Shown in pieces: positions 57,638-64,000 of a stretch of 64,000 bases of DNA; position 1 is the first letter of the stretch, and each line of letters opens with the position of its first letter. The stretch is from NCBI RefSeq assembly GCF_900637295.1, contig NZ_LR134363.1, positions 992,001-1,056,000 of the forward strand, read 5' to 3'. The translations under genes and the position numbers were made by a program. Under the pieces are notes generated by a model. That model made no database searches. It had not been told where the DNA came from and worked only from the letters and a program-made list of their open reading frames with translations. This DNA is from Actinomyces slackii (lineage in GTDB: Bacteria > Actinomycetota > Actinomycetes > Actinomycetales > Actinomycetaceae).

Positions 57638-59017
57638 TCAGTCGAAGTCGAACATGTCTCCCAGGTCTCCTAGGTCCCCCAGGCCCCCGCCCCAGCCCCC
57701 GTAGCTCCGCCCGCCGTTCATGGCCCCGCCCAGGAGCAGACCGCCCAGGACCAGCGCGCCGAGGTTCCCCATGGAGTCCCCGCCCGCGCCCGGGCCACCG
57801 GAGTAGTGGCCGCCGCGCGTATCGGCCTCTGCCAGGGCCTGGGCCTGGGCGACGAGGGGCTCGGCCGCGGCGACCTCCGCCAGGGCGGCGGTCGGGTCGG
57901 TGGTCTGCATGGTGGTGGCCGCGGTGGCGTGGCGGGAGGCCTCGCTCAGGGCGGTGCGCGCCGAGGATCCCACGGTGCCGCGGTGGGTGGTGATGTAGGC
58001 GGTGACGGCCTCGATCTGCGAGTTGAGGCGGGCCAGGCGCGAGCCCAGGGAGGCGCGGGCGCGCGAGTCGTTCTCCTCGCGCTCCCTGGCCGGGGCCAGG
58101 GCCGCGTCGATGGCGGCCTCCGCGCGGGCCAGGCTGTCCAGGGCCGCCAGAGGGTCCCCCTCCGGGGTAGGGCCGGTGGCCGCCCGGCCCTGGGCGACGG
58201 CGGCCTCAGCCTGGGCCACCAGGGGGGACAGCGTGGCTGTGGGGACCATGGAGGCCAGGCGCTCGGCGTCGACCAGGTCCGAGGAGATCGAGGCGATGGC
58301 CGCCTCCAGATCCGCGCTGGCCCGCTGGAGGCGCTCGCGCGCGCCCGTGACCTGCGCGGCCAGCGCCCCGGCCTGGGCGATGGATCCCTGGGCGATGCGC
58401 ACCTGCTCGACGGCTGTGGCCTCCTGCCCGGCCTGCGCGCTGGTGCGGGCCTGGTCCAGGGCGGTGCGACCGGCCGCCAGGAGTCGGCGCGCCTGCTCGG
58501 GCGCCTGGGAGACGCTGGTCAGGGAGGACTCGGGGTAGGCGGCGCGCAGGGTCACCAGGAGGGTGTCGGCCATGACGATGGCCTGCTCGGTCTCGTCGGC
58601 CCGCTGGGCGGTCTCGGTGAAGGAGGTGGGCAGGTTGGCCTCCAGGCCCCGGCGCTTGTTGAAGGCCTCCTCCTGGGAGCGGATCTCGGCGATGGCGGCC
58701 TCGCAGCGCTGCTGGATCTCGGTGTACATCTCGCGCTGCTGGGCGGGGGTCTCGGGAATGTCGTCCTCCAGCAGCTTGCGCAGTTCGAAGGAGCGCGAGA
58801 CGTGCTCGCGCGCCCGCGCCAGGGCCTCGGTGAAGGCATCGGTGGCGGACAGGCCGAACTGGGCCTGGGCGTAGGACAGCTCCTCATCGGCGGCGCGCAC
58901 GGCGTCGTCGGCCACGACCAGGGCGTTGCCGGCCCGGGCGCGCAGGGCCTCCAACGCGGTGGGACCGCTGGCGGACTGCTGCTCCTGGCCGCGGTTCATC
59001 CAGCGCGAGAAGATCAT
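57638..59017 (-). CDS. Coiled-coil protein resembling the C-terminal part of TPM-domain proteins
   Basis: A protein of 459 residues from ATG 59017, GGAGGAAGG before the start. It is Ala/Glu/Arg-rich coiled coil over residues about 20-400, with a Gly/Ser-rich end (Gly-Gly-Trp-Gly-Gly-Gly-Leu-Gly-Asp-Leu). In actinobacteria this kind of helical and Gly-rich region normally follows a signal peptide and a TPM domain in one protein encoded beside pspA; here signal and TPM domain are missing. It may be cytoplasmic and work with PspA, but its function is unknown. Confidence 0.75.
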   Translation of the reverse strand: MIFSRWMNRGQEQQSASGPTALEALRARAGNALVVADDAVRAADEELSYAQAQFGLSATDAFTEALARAREHVSRSFELRKLLEDDIPETPAQQREMYTEIQQRCEAAIAEIRSQEEAFNKRRGLEANLPTSFTETAQRADETEQAIVMADTLLVTLRAAYPESSLTSVSQAPEQARRLLAAGRTALDQARTSAQAGQEATAVEQVRIAQGSIAQAGALAAQVTGARERLQRASADLEAAIASISSDLVDAERLASMVPTATLSPLVAQAEAAVAQGRAATGPTPEGDPLAALDSLARAEAAIDAALAPAREREENDSRARASLGSRLARLNSQIEAVTAYITTHRGTVGSSARTALSEASRHATAATTMQTTDPTAALAEVAAAEPLVAQAQALAEADTRGGHYSGGPGAGGDSMGNLGALVLGGLLLGGAMNGGRSYGGWGGGLGDLGDLGDMFDFD

Positions 59018-59224
59018 GGTGTCCTTCCTCCTCCGGCATGCCCTGGCTGCCGGGATGCCGCGTGATGTCAGGCATATCGTCGCCGCTGGCGGGCTCCAGC
59101 GGCAAGCCGGTTCGCCCAAGGCGGCACATCGGCCGGGTCGGGGAGGGCCTGTGATGCGATGGGGAGGGGAGGGAGGAGCGGCCGCGAGTGCGGGGCGAGA
59201 GCACGGGCCGGCAGGTGTGGCCCC

Positions 59225-59947
59225 TCAGGGGGTGGCGGTGGAGGTTCGGCGCCGTGCGGCGTCTTGGGGGTCGTGGGGGTTGGGGACGAAGGTGAAGCCC
59301 TGGTCCGGGCCGGCGGCGACCGGCGGGATGGCGACGATGAGTTCCTTGAGGAGTGTGCGCATGTCCTCAATGGCTGCGTCATTGTCAGATGCAGGCTCAG
59401 AGCCCCCTCTTGAAAAGAAGATGATATGTAGTGCGTGATCGTCCGGGTATAGCCACGCCGCGCTCGCATGCCAAGAAGAGCTGTTGATCCAGATGTAGCC
59501 TCTTCCTTCGATTCCCTCAAGAGTGATAGAATCCATGCCGTCGTCATCGAGTGCAGAAAAGTCGTAACTTGTGAGGCCGGCGCTGAGTTGCCTGCCAGGG
59601 GCGTAACCAATGCTGAGGCCGTACTGACCTCCTGGGGGAAGGTGCCATCCGTAGAGGTCGCAGTTGAAGGTGTCGGCATTCTCTCCGTTCTGATCGATGA
59701 AAGCCTTGTGCTCGTAGGTGTAGTCCTCCACTTGAAAAGACAGTTCGTCCTTTAATAACTGGTGTGAGACTGCTTCGCAGAGAGTCTCATCCGTCAGGAA
59801 AACGGGTTCCGCCGTCGTTGGAGAGGGTGGCGTGGCCTCCGGCTTGCTGGTGCTGGCGCAGGCCGACATGCTGATGGCGAGAATCGCGCATAACGCGACA
59901 CGGGCAAAGCAGTCACCCTTTAGGTCGATCCCGCTAGACAGGGCCAT
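59225..59947 (-). CDS. Lipoprotein of unknown function
   Basis: A protein of 240 residues from ATG 59947, GGAAGG six nt before it. A signal peptide ends with the lipobox Ser-Ala-Cys (Cys30). The mature part begins Thr/Pro-rich, then a beta-rich domain with two Cys (Leu-Cys-Glu-Ala and Asn-Cys-Asp-Leu), a possible disulfide; the layout resembles DUF3558-like actinobacterial lipoproteins, but that is uncertain. The coding sequence is more AT-rich than its neighbours, which suggests transfer or relaxed selection. Confidence 0.72.
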   Translation of the reverse strand: MALSSGIDLKGDCFARVALCAILAISMSACASTSKPEATPPSPTTAEPVFLTDETLCEAVSHQLLKDELSFQVEDYTYEHKAFIDQNGENADTFNCDLYGWHLPPGGQYGLSIGYAPGRQLSAGLTSYDFSALDDDGMDSITLEGIEGRGYIWINSSSWHASAAWLYPDDHALHIIFFSRGGSEPASDNDAAIEDMRTLLKELIVAIPPVAAGPDQGFTFVPNPHDPQDAARRRTSTATP

Positions 59948-60134
59948 CCAATGCCTTCCAGTGAAAAATCGTGTCGCTCGCCGGATAGATGCTCATATCG
60001 TACTGTGCCGCCGTCGATCCTCCTGACCGCTGTCGGCGTCAGGTTGAGCTGGCTGGCCTCCTGCCGACGGGTCTGTGGCATCCGGCCCTCGTCCTCGGCT
60101 TGCGCGGGTCCCGGCGATCAACACAATTGGACGC

Positions 60135-61007
60135 ATGACTGAAACACCGCGGAACGATAGGTCGGTCAGTGCTGAGGCCCTGGCGATCACCGTCATCGAG
60201 CCCGAGAGGGGCGCGCCCCTGGGTCGCCTGGGCGAGTGGCTCTTCGCCGAGGGCGCCTCCCTGACCATGGTGCGCCTGTGGCAGGGCGAGCCCGTGCCCG
60301 CCCTCGCGGAGCTGGGTGACGGCCTGGTGGTCCTGGGCGGGGCCATGAACGCCCACGACGACGAGACCCACCCCTGGCTGGAGGACCTGCGCGCGCTGCT
60401 GCGCGAGGTCGTGGCCGCGCGCATGCCCGCCATCACCATCTGCCTGGGCGCCCAGGTGGCGGCCGAGGCCCTGGGCGGCCAGACCGCCGTGCCCTCACCC
60501 CACGGCCGCGAGGGCGGCATCGTCGAGCTCGAGCTGACCCAGGCCGCCGAGGCCGACCCGCTCTTCGCCGAGACCGTGGCCGAGGCGGTGCGCGCAGCCG
60601 TGCGCGCCGGCATCCCCACCCAGGACGGCACCCGCCTGCCCGTCATCGTCTCCCACGACGACGTCGTCGTCGCCCTGCCCCAGGACGCTGTGCTGCTGGC
60701 CTCCTCCCAGGCGGCCCCCGTGCAGGCCTGGCGCGCCGGCAAGCTCCTGGCCCTCCAGCACCATCCGGAGTCCTCGCCCGAGCGCATCGGCTACTGGCAG
60801 GCCCGCTCCTTCCTGCGCCACCAGGGTGTCTCCGGCGCCGACTCCCTGCCCGAGGAGGACATGCCCGCCGAGGCCATCGAGGTAGGCAAGGCGGCGACGC
60901 AGGCCGCCCGGGAGGTCGACCCCGTCATCCAGGCCTTCGGCCGGGCGCTGGCGCGCGGCTTCGCCCGGGAATCACGCGCCTACGCGGCCCGTCGAACGAC
61001 GGCCTGA
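60135..61007 (+). CDS. Type 1 glutamine amidotransferase-like protein
   Basis: A protein of 290 residues from ATG 60135. The class I glutaminase core is present: Ile-Cys-Leu-Gly-Ala-Gln (catalytic Cys) and His-His-Pro-Glu (catalytic His and Glu). It resembles the GMP-synthase-like amidotransferase group, without a synthetase domain. Such proteins are often of unknown acceptor; no partner synthetase is encoded nearby. Confidence 0.85.
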   Translation: MTETPRNDRSVSAEALAITVIEPERGAPLGRLGEWLFAEGASLTMVRLWQGEPVPALAELGDGLVVLGGAMNAHDDETHPWLEDLRALLREVVAARMPAITICLGAQVAAEALGGQTAVPSPHGREGGIVELELTQAAEADPLFAETVAEAVRAAVRAGIPTQDGTRLPVIVSHDDVVVALPQDAVLLASSQAAPVQAWRAGKLLALQHHPESSPERIGYWQARSFLRHQGVSGADSLPEEDMPAEAIEVGKAATQAAREVDPVIQAFGRALARGFARESRAYAARRTTA

Positions 61008-61100
61008 CCCCTCGGCCGGCGAGCCGAGCCTGAAGGAGAGTGCAACCTGGGGAGTTCAATCCGTCGCATACACGCGTTCGATGAGGCAGACTAAGTCATG

Positions 61101-61208
61101 CCCGGGGTGGAAGGGTGCACGGCCCAGCCGCAGGAGCGTGGATCGTTTGCGCAGACCAACGCGATCCTTGGTCTGATCCACGCGCCAGCCGTCGCCTTCC
61201 ACCCCGGG
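61101..61208. other. Nested three-stem inverted repeat, candidate structured RNA or DNA element
   Basis: Within a gap that has no supported gene (61008-61465) three helices nest: P1, 14 bp (CCCGGGGTGGAAGG 61101-61114 with 61195-61208); P2, 8 bp (GCGTGGAT 61136-61143 with ATCCACGC 61176-61183); and P3, 8 bp (CAGACCAA 61152-61159 with TTGGTCTG 61168-61175). P2 and P3 stack directly on the 3' side. All three are perfect, far more than chance in this sequence. No known RNA family is recognised. Polarity is unknown. Confidence 0.5.
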
Positions 61209-61368
61209 TCTTCGTGTGCCCGGGGCCCGCACGAGGCAACCGTGAGGCGATGAGAACTGCGGGCCGAAGGAGCCCGACGACGCCCGACAGCGCCCACAGT
61301 CGTGCTGCTCACCGGGCCGGCGCCGTCGGCCAGTGCCCCACCGCAGCGCCCGCCCCACAACATGAACA

Positions 61369-61394
61369 GGGAGCCGCATGATCATGCGGCTCCC
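61369..61394. repeat. Perfect 26-bp palindrome
   Basis: Arms of 13 nt (GGGAGCCGCATGA and its complement) without a loop. The centre is TGATCA. It may be a protein-binding site or form part of a terminator. It lies at the right end of the same gene-free gap as the structured element. Confidence 0.65.
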
Positions 61395-61465
61395 CGAGGA
61401 GGTGTGTTTGCCGGTACTGCGCCCGTGTCCACGGTGAGCGACCGGGCGCGCCCTTGGCGCTGAGG

Positions 61466-61588
61466 TCAGTGACTGACGTCCATCGTGCCCAGTACCAGCC
61501 AGGCCAGGGCGCAGGACAGGACCAGCGTCAGCATGCCGAGCAGATAGAGGCCGACGGTGGCCAGGGTGTGGAGTCTCTTCGCGTGCAT
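61466..61588 (-). CDS. Small single-pass membrane protein
   Basis: A protein of 40 residues starting at ATG 61588, with AAGGGG six nt upstream. A short basic N-terminus (Met-His-Ala-Lys-Arg-Leu) is followed by a hydrophobic helix of about 22 residues and a short outer tail. No homology is recognised; size and ribosome-binding site support a genuine gene, but it could be a chance reading frame. Confidence 0.45.
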   Translation of the reverse strand: MHAKRLHTLATVGLYLLGMLTLVLSCALAWLVLGTMDVSH

Positions 61589-61772
61589 AGATGGCCCCTT
61601 CATGGTGAGGGTCGAACTGCGGGTCATGTCCTTAGGCCCCGCAGTGACTCCCATCATGCACGCCGCCGTGCGCCCTGCCCTCCTCCTGGCGGATGATCAT
61701 GAGGTCCCCCAGCGGCCCGAGGCGGGCGGCCCGCGCGCCGGCGGGTGCGGGGCGCCGGCGGGCGCTGCTTCG

Positions 61773-61906
61773 CCTCGACGACGTGACTCTGCGTACCGGA
61801 CGAGAGATTGCGTAGAGGACGTGGGTTCGCGTCAATCGCCCCTGTGCCAACCCCAGTCGGATGACGCGAACCCTCGTCCGATACGCAGACGCACGTCCAC
61901 GACGCC
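61773..61906 (+). repeat. Dispersed intergenic inverted repeat, copy 5
   Basis: The best-paired copy. Left arm GACGTGGGTTCGCGTC (61818-61833), 29-nt centre (61834-61862), right arm GACGCGAACCCTCGTC (61863-61878); arms complement at 15 of 16 positions. An outer pair of arms (around 61780-61799 with 61878-61902) matches at most positions too, so the whole 134 bp could form one long hairpin. Confidence 0.85.
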
Positions 61907-61915
61907 TCAGGTGGA

Positions 61916-62002
61916 GGGGCCGGCACGCCGGAGGGGGTGCGGCGTGGGGTCGCGCCTCAGCAGGGCAGGGGCCGGCACGCCGGAGGGGGTGCGGCGTGGG
62001 GT
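61916..62002 (+). repeat. 35-bp direct repeat
   Basis: The 35 bp at 61916-61950 recur exactly at 61968-62002, offset by 52 bp, directly before the end of the helicase gene. A degenerate third copy follows up to 62060. No coding frame is supported. Confidence 0.7.
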
Positions 62003-62063
62003 AGGGCGCCTCCGCGGGCAGGCCCGGTTCGCCGGCGGGTGCGCGGCGCGGGGCCAGTCGGGC

Positions 62064-63746
62064 TCAGTCCAGGAGGTCGGAGGCCTCCATGATCTCGTAG
62101 GCGTAGCCCTGCTCGGCCAGGAAGCGCTGGCGGTGGGCCGCGAAATCCTGGTCCACGGTGTCACGGGCCACCACCGTGTAGAAGTGCGCCTGGCGCCCGT
62201 CATCCTTGGGGCGCATGATCCGCCCTAGGCGCTGGGCCTCCTCCTGGCGCGAGCCGAAGGACCCCGAGACCTGCACCGCCACGGAGGCCCCGGGCAGATC
62301 GATGGAGAAGTTGGCGACCTTGGAGACCACCAGCACGGGCACCTCCCCGGCGCGGAAGGCGCTGTAGAGGCGGGTGCGCTCGGGCACCGTCGTCGACCCG
62401 GTGATGACCGGGGCGTCCAGATGGGCCGCCAGCTCCTCGAGCTGATCCACATAGCTGCCGATCACCAGGGCGGACTCCCCGGGGTGGCGAGCCAGAAGCG
62501 CCTCGACGATCCGCGGCTTGGCCGGGGCGCTGGCCGCCAGGCGGTAGCGGTCCTCCGGCTCGGCGGTGGCGTAGGCCATGCGCTCGGAGGCGTCCAGGCT
62601 CAGGCGCACCTCGGTGCACACGGCCGGGGCGATCCACCCCTGGTTCTCCAGGTCCTTCCACGGGGCGTCGTAGCGCTTGGGACCGATGAGGCTGAAGACC
62701 TCGTCCTCGCGCCCGTCCTCGCGCACCAGGGTCGCAGTCAGCCCCAGGCGGCGGCGCGCCTGCAGGTCCGCGGTCATCCGGAAGATCGGGGCGGGCAGCA
62801 GATGGACCTCGTCATAGACGATCAGCCCCCAATCATGGGAGTCCAGCAGGTCCAGGTGCGGGTAGACGCCCTTGCGCTTGGTCGTCAGCACCTGGTAGGT
62901 CGCGATGGTCACCGGCCGGATCTCCTTGCGCGACCCCGAGTACTCCCCGATCTCATCAGGGCTCAGGGTGGTGAAGCGGACCAGCTCCTCCTTCCACTGG
63001 CGCGCCGAGACCGCATTGGTCACTAGGATCAGCGCCGTCGTCGAGGAGCGGGCCAGCGCCGCGGCCCCCACCAGGGTCTTGCCCGCGCCGCAGGGCAGGA
63101 CCACCACGCCCGAGCCCCCCGCCCAGAAGGACTCCACGGCCTCGTCCTGGTAGGGCCGCAGGGCGAAGGCCCCCGGCTCGCCGGCCGCCACCGCCTCGGG
63201 GGAGTCCCGCAGCGCCATGGGGTGGGCCTGGCCATCGACGTACCCGGCCAGGTCCTCGGCCGGCCAGCCCAGCTTGATGAGCACCTGCTTGAGGCTGCCC
63301 CGCTCCGAGGGGTGGACGACGACGTCCTCGGGCCCGATCCGCTCCCCCAGCAGTCCCTTGGTGCGCTTGGAGCGCAGCACCTCCTCCAGCACCGGGGCAT
63401 CCGTGGAGTGCAGCACCAGGCCGTGGGCGGGATGCGCCACCAGCTGCAGGCGGCCGTAGCGGTCCATGGTCTCGGCGATCTCGGTCAGCAGCGCATGAGG
63501 CACCGGGAAGCGCGAGTGCGTGATGAGGGCATGGACCACCGTCTCGGCATCCAGCCCGGCGGCGCGGGCGTTCCACAGCGCCAGGGGCGTGATCCGGTAG
63601 GTGTGCATGTGCTCCGGGGCCCGCTCCAGCTCGGCGAAGGGCGCGATGGCCCGGCGTGCCTCAGCGGCGCCGGGATGAGCGGCCTCCAGCAGGACGGACT
63701 TGTCGGACTGGACGATGAGGGGGCCATCGGGCGCAGGAGCAGGCAT
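62064..63746 (-). CDS. XPB/Rad25-type DNA helicase
   Basis: A protein of 560 residues from ATG 63746; the open frame reaches 63839. Helicase motifs: I Leu-Pro-Cys-Gly-Ala-Gly-Lys223-Thr, II Asp312-Glu-Val-His315, III Leu-Thr-Ala-Thr, and a C-terminal lobe with Gln-Arg-Leu-Gly-Arg-Ile-Met-Arg. A helical N-terminal domain (residues about 1-190) matches the Helicase_C_3/XPB damage-recognition type. Bacterial XPB is a 3'-5' helicase implied in DNA repair; it is common in actinobacteria. Confidence 0.92.
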   Translation of the reverse strand: MPAPAPDGPLIVQSDKSVLLEAAHPGAAEARRAIAPFAELERAPEHMHTYRITPLALWNARAAGLDAETVVHALITHSRFPVPHALLTEIAETMDRYGRLQLVAHPAHGLVLHSTDAPVLEEVLRSKRTKGLLGERIGPEDVVVHPSERGSLKQVLIKLGWPAEDLAGYVDGQAHPMALRDSPEAVAAGEPGAFALRPYQDEAVESFWAGGSGVVVLPCGAGKTLVGAAALARSSTTALILVTNAVSARQWKEELVRFTTLSPDEIGEYSGSRKEIRPVTIATYQVLTTKRKGVYPHLDLLDSHDWGLIVYDEVHLLPAPIFRMTADLQARRRLGLTATLVREDGREDEVFSLIGPKRYDAPWKDLENQGWIAPAVCTEVRLSLDASERMAYATAEPEDRYRLAASAPAKPRIVEALLARHPGESALVIGSYVDQLEELAAHLDAPVITGSTTVPERTRLYSAFRAGEVPVLVVSKVANFSIDLPGASVAVQVSGSFGSRQEEAQRLGRIMRPKDDGRQAHFYTVVARDTVDQDFAAHRQRFLAEQGYAYEIMEASDLLD

Positions 63747-63919
63747 GGCAGGAGTATCCCGTGGCGATGATGACGCCGCCGTGACGGGCGCGACGCCTTC
63801 ACCGGTGGCTGAGCCGATGCGCTGCCCGACCTCATGCACGGCCCGGTGTCATGGGCGGCCGGCCGTCATGCGTGGACGGCGGCGCGCCCGACCGCGGTCC
63901 AGGTCATAGGATGCGGGCC

Positions 63920-64000
63920 ATGCATGACCACGGACAGCGCGGGCCCGGGGCGCATGAGCCGGGCGCTGGTGGGCAGGGGAGCGCGAGGGGGCGATTGGCG
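63920..64000 (+). CDS. Possible start of a gene cut by the window end
   Basis: Two overlapping ATG starts (63920 and 63924, different frames) stay open to the window edge. Which one is real cannot be decided from 80 bp. No ribosome-binding site is evident. No product can be named. Confidence 0.2.
   Translation, partial: MHDHGQRGPGAHEPGAGGQGSARGRLA

Noticed and set aside
61056..61385. 109-codon minus-strand reading frame through the structured gap
   Set aside because: No ribosome-binding site, no recognisable domain, and the nested inverted repeats explain the sequence better.

Overview
The window is very GC-rich bacterial DNA with short intergenic gaps. It carries GroEL behind two CIRCE-type operators, a WXG100 protein, a DUF4244/TadE/TadG-like pilin cluster, a dUTPase-type dCTP deaminase, a DUF6318-type lipoprotein and a variant-leucine-rich-repeat membrane protein. 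This points to an actinobacterium of the Actinomyces/Actinomycetaceae type. That assignment is inference from gene content; there is no rRNA here to confirm it.

Layout. 0-5 kb: the end of a 2-hydroxyacyl-CoA dehydratase activase-like gene, a GalT-like (DUF4921) protein, and an NAD-dependent reductase divergent from a TetR regulator. 5-16.5 kb: two very large helicase-type proteins, a HEPN/DUF4011/helicase/nuclease/DUF3320 fusion of 1872 residues and a SWIM-SNF2 ATPase, separated by a VOC protein and an AraC regulator. 16.9-22 kb: an exported DUF1800/DUF1501 pair, then a small pilin cluster without its assembly ATPase. 22-35.5 kb: an MFS and LRV membrane-protein pair divergent from a PP2C/FHA/FHA-wHTH/LmeA signalling cluster, then a six-gene MoxR-DUF58-VWA-VWA-TPR operon. 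35.5-46.5 kb: mostly housekeeping (TetR, Nudix, M50, a solute-binding lipoprotein, tRNA-Gly, TM2, dcd, exonuclease, nitroreductase, serine hydrolase, groEL). 46.6-51.5 kb: an accessory stretch with WXG100, DUF6318 and PKD-type secreted proteins, an IS3 orfA remnant and a complete IS1634-type element. 51.8-64 kb: HD phosphohydrolase, two-component system, NYN, PspA with a coiled-coil partner, a lipoprotein, a glutamine amidotransferase and an XPB-type helicase.

The most unusual signals are not protein-coding. (1) A roughly 100-bp intergenic repeat occurs at five loci. Each copy has imperfect 16-bp inverted arms around a centre of exactly 29 nt, and some arm positions co-vary. (2) The IS1634-type element has perfect 15-bp terminal inverted repeats and a perfect 108-bp flush direct repeat that duplicated most of one of those repeats. 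(3) A nested three-stem inverted repeat lies at 61101-61208 in an otherwise empty gap. (4) Pro/Ala/Gly tracts of similar make-up sit inside three unrelated proteins. Among proteins, the HEPN-helicase-nuclease fusion is a candidate single-gene defence factor, and the phospho-signalling cluster beside the MoxR/VWA operon may be one functional unit.
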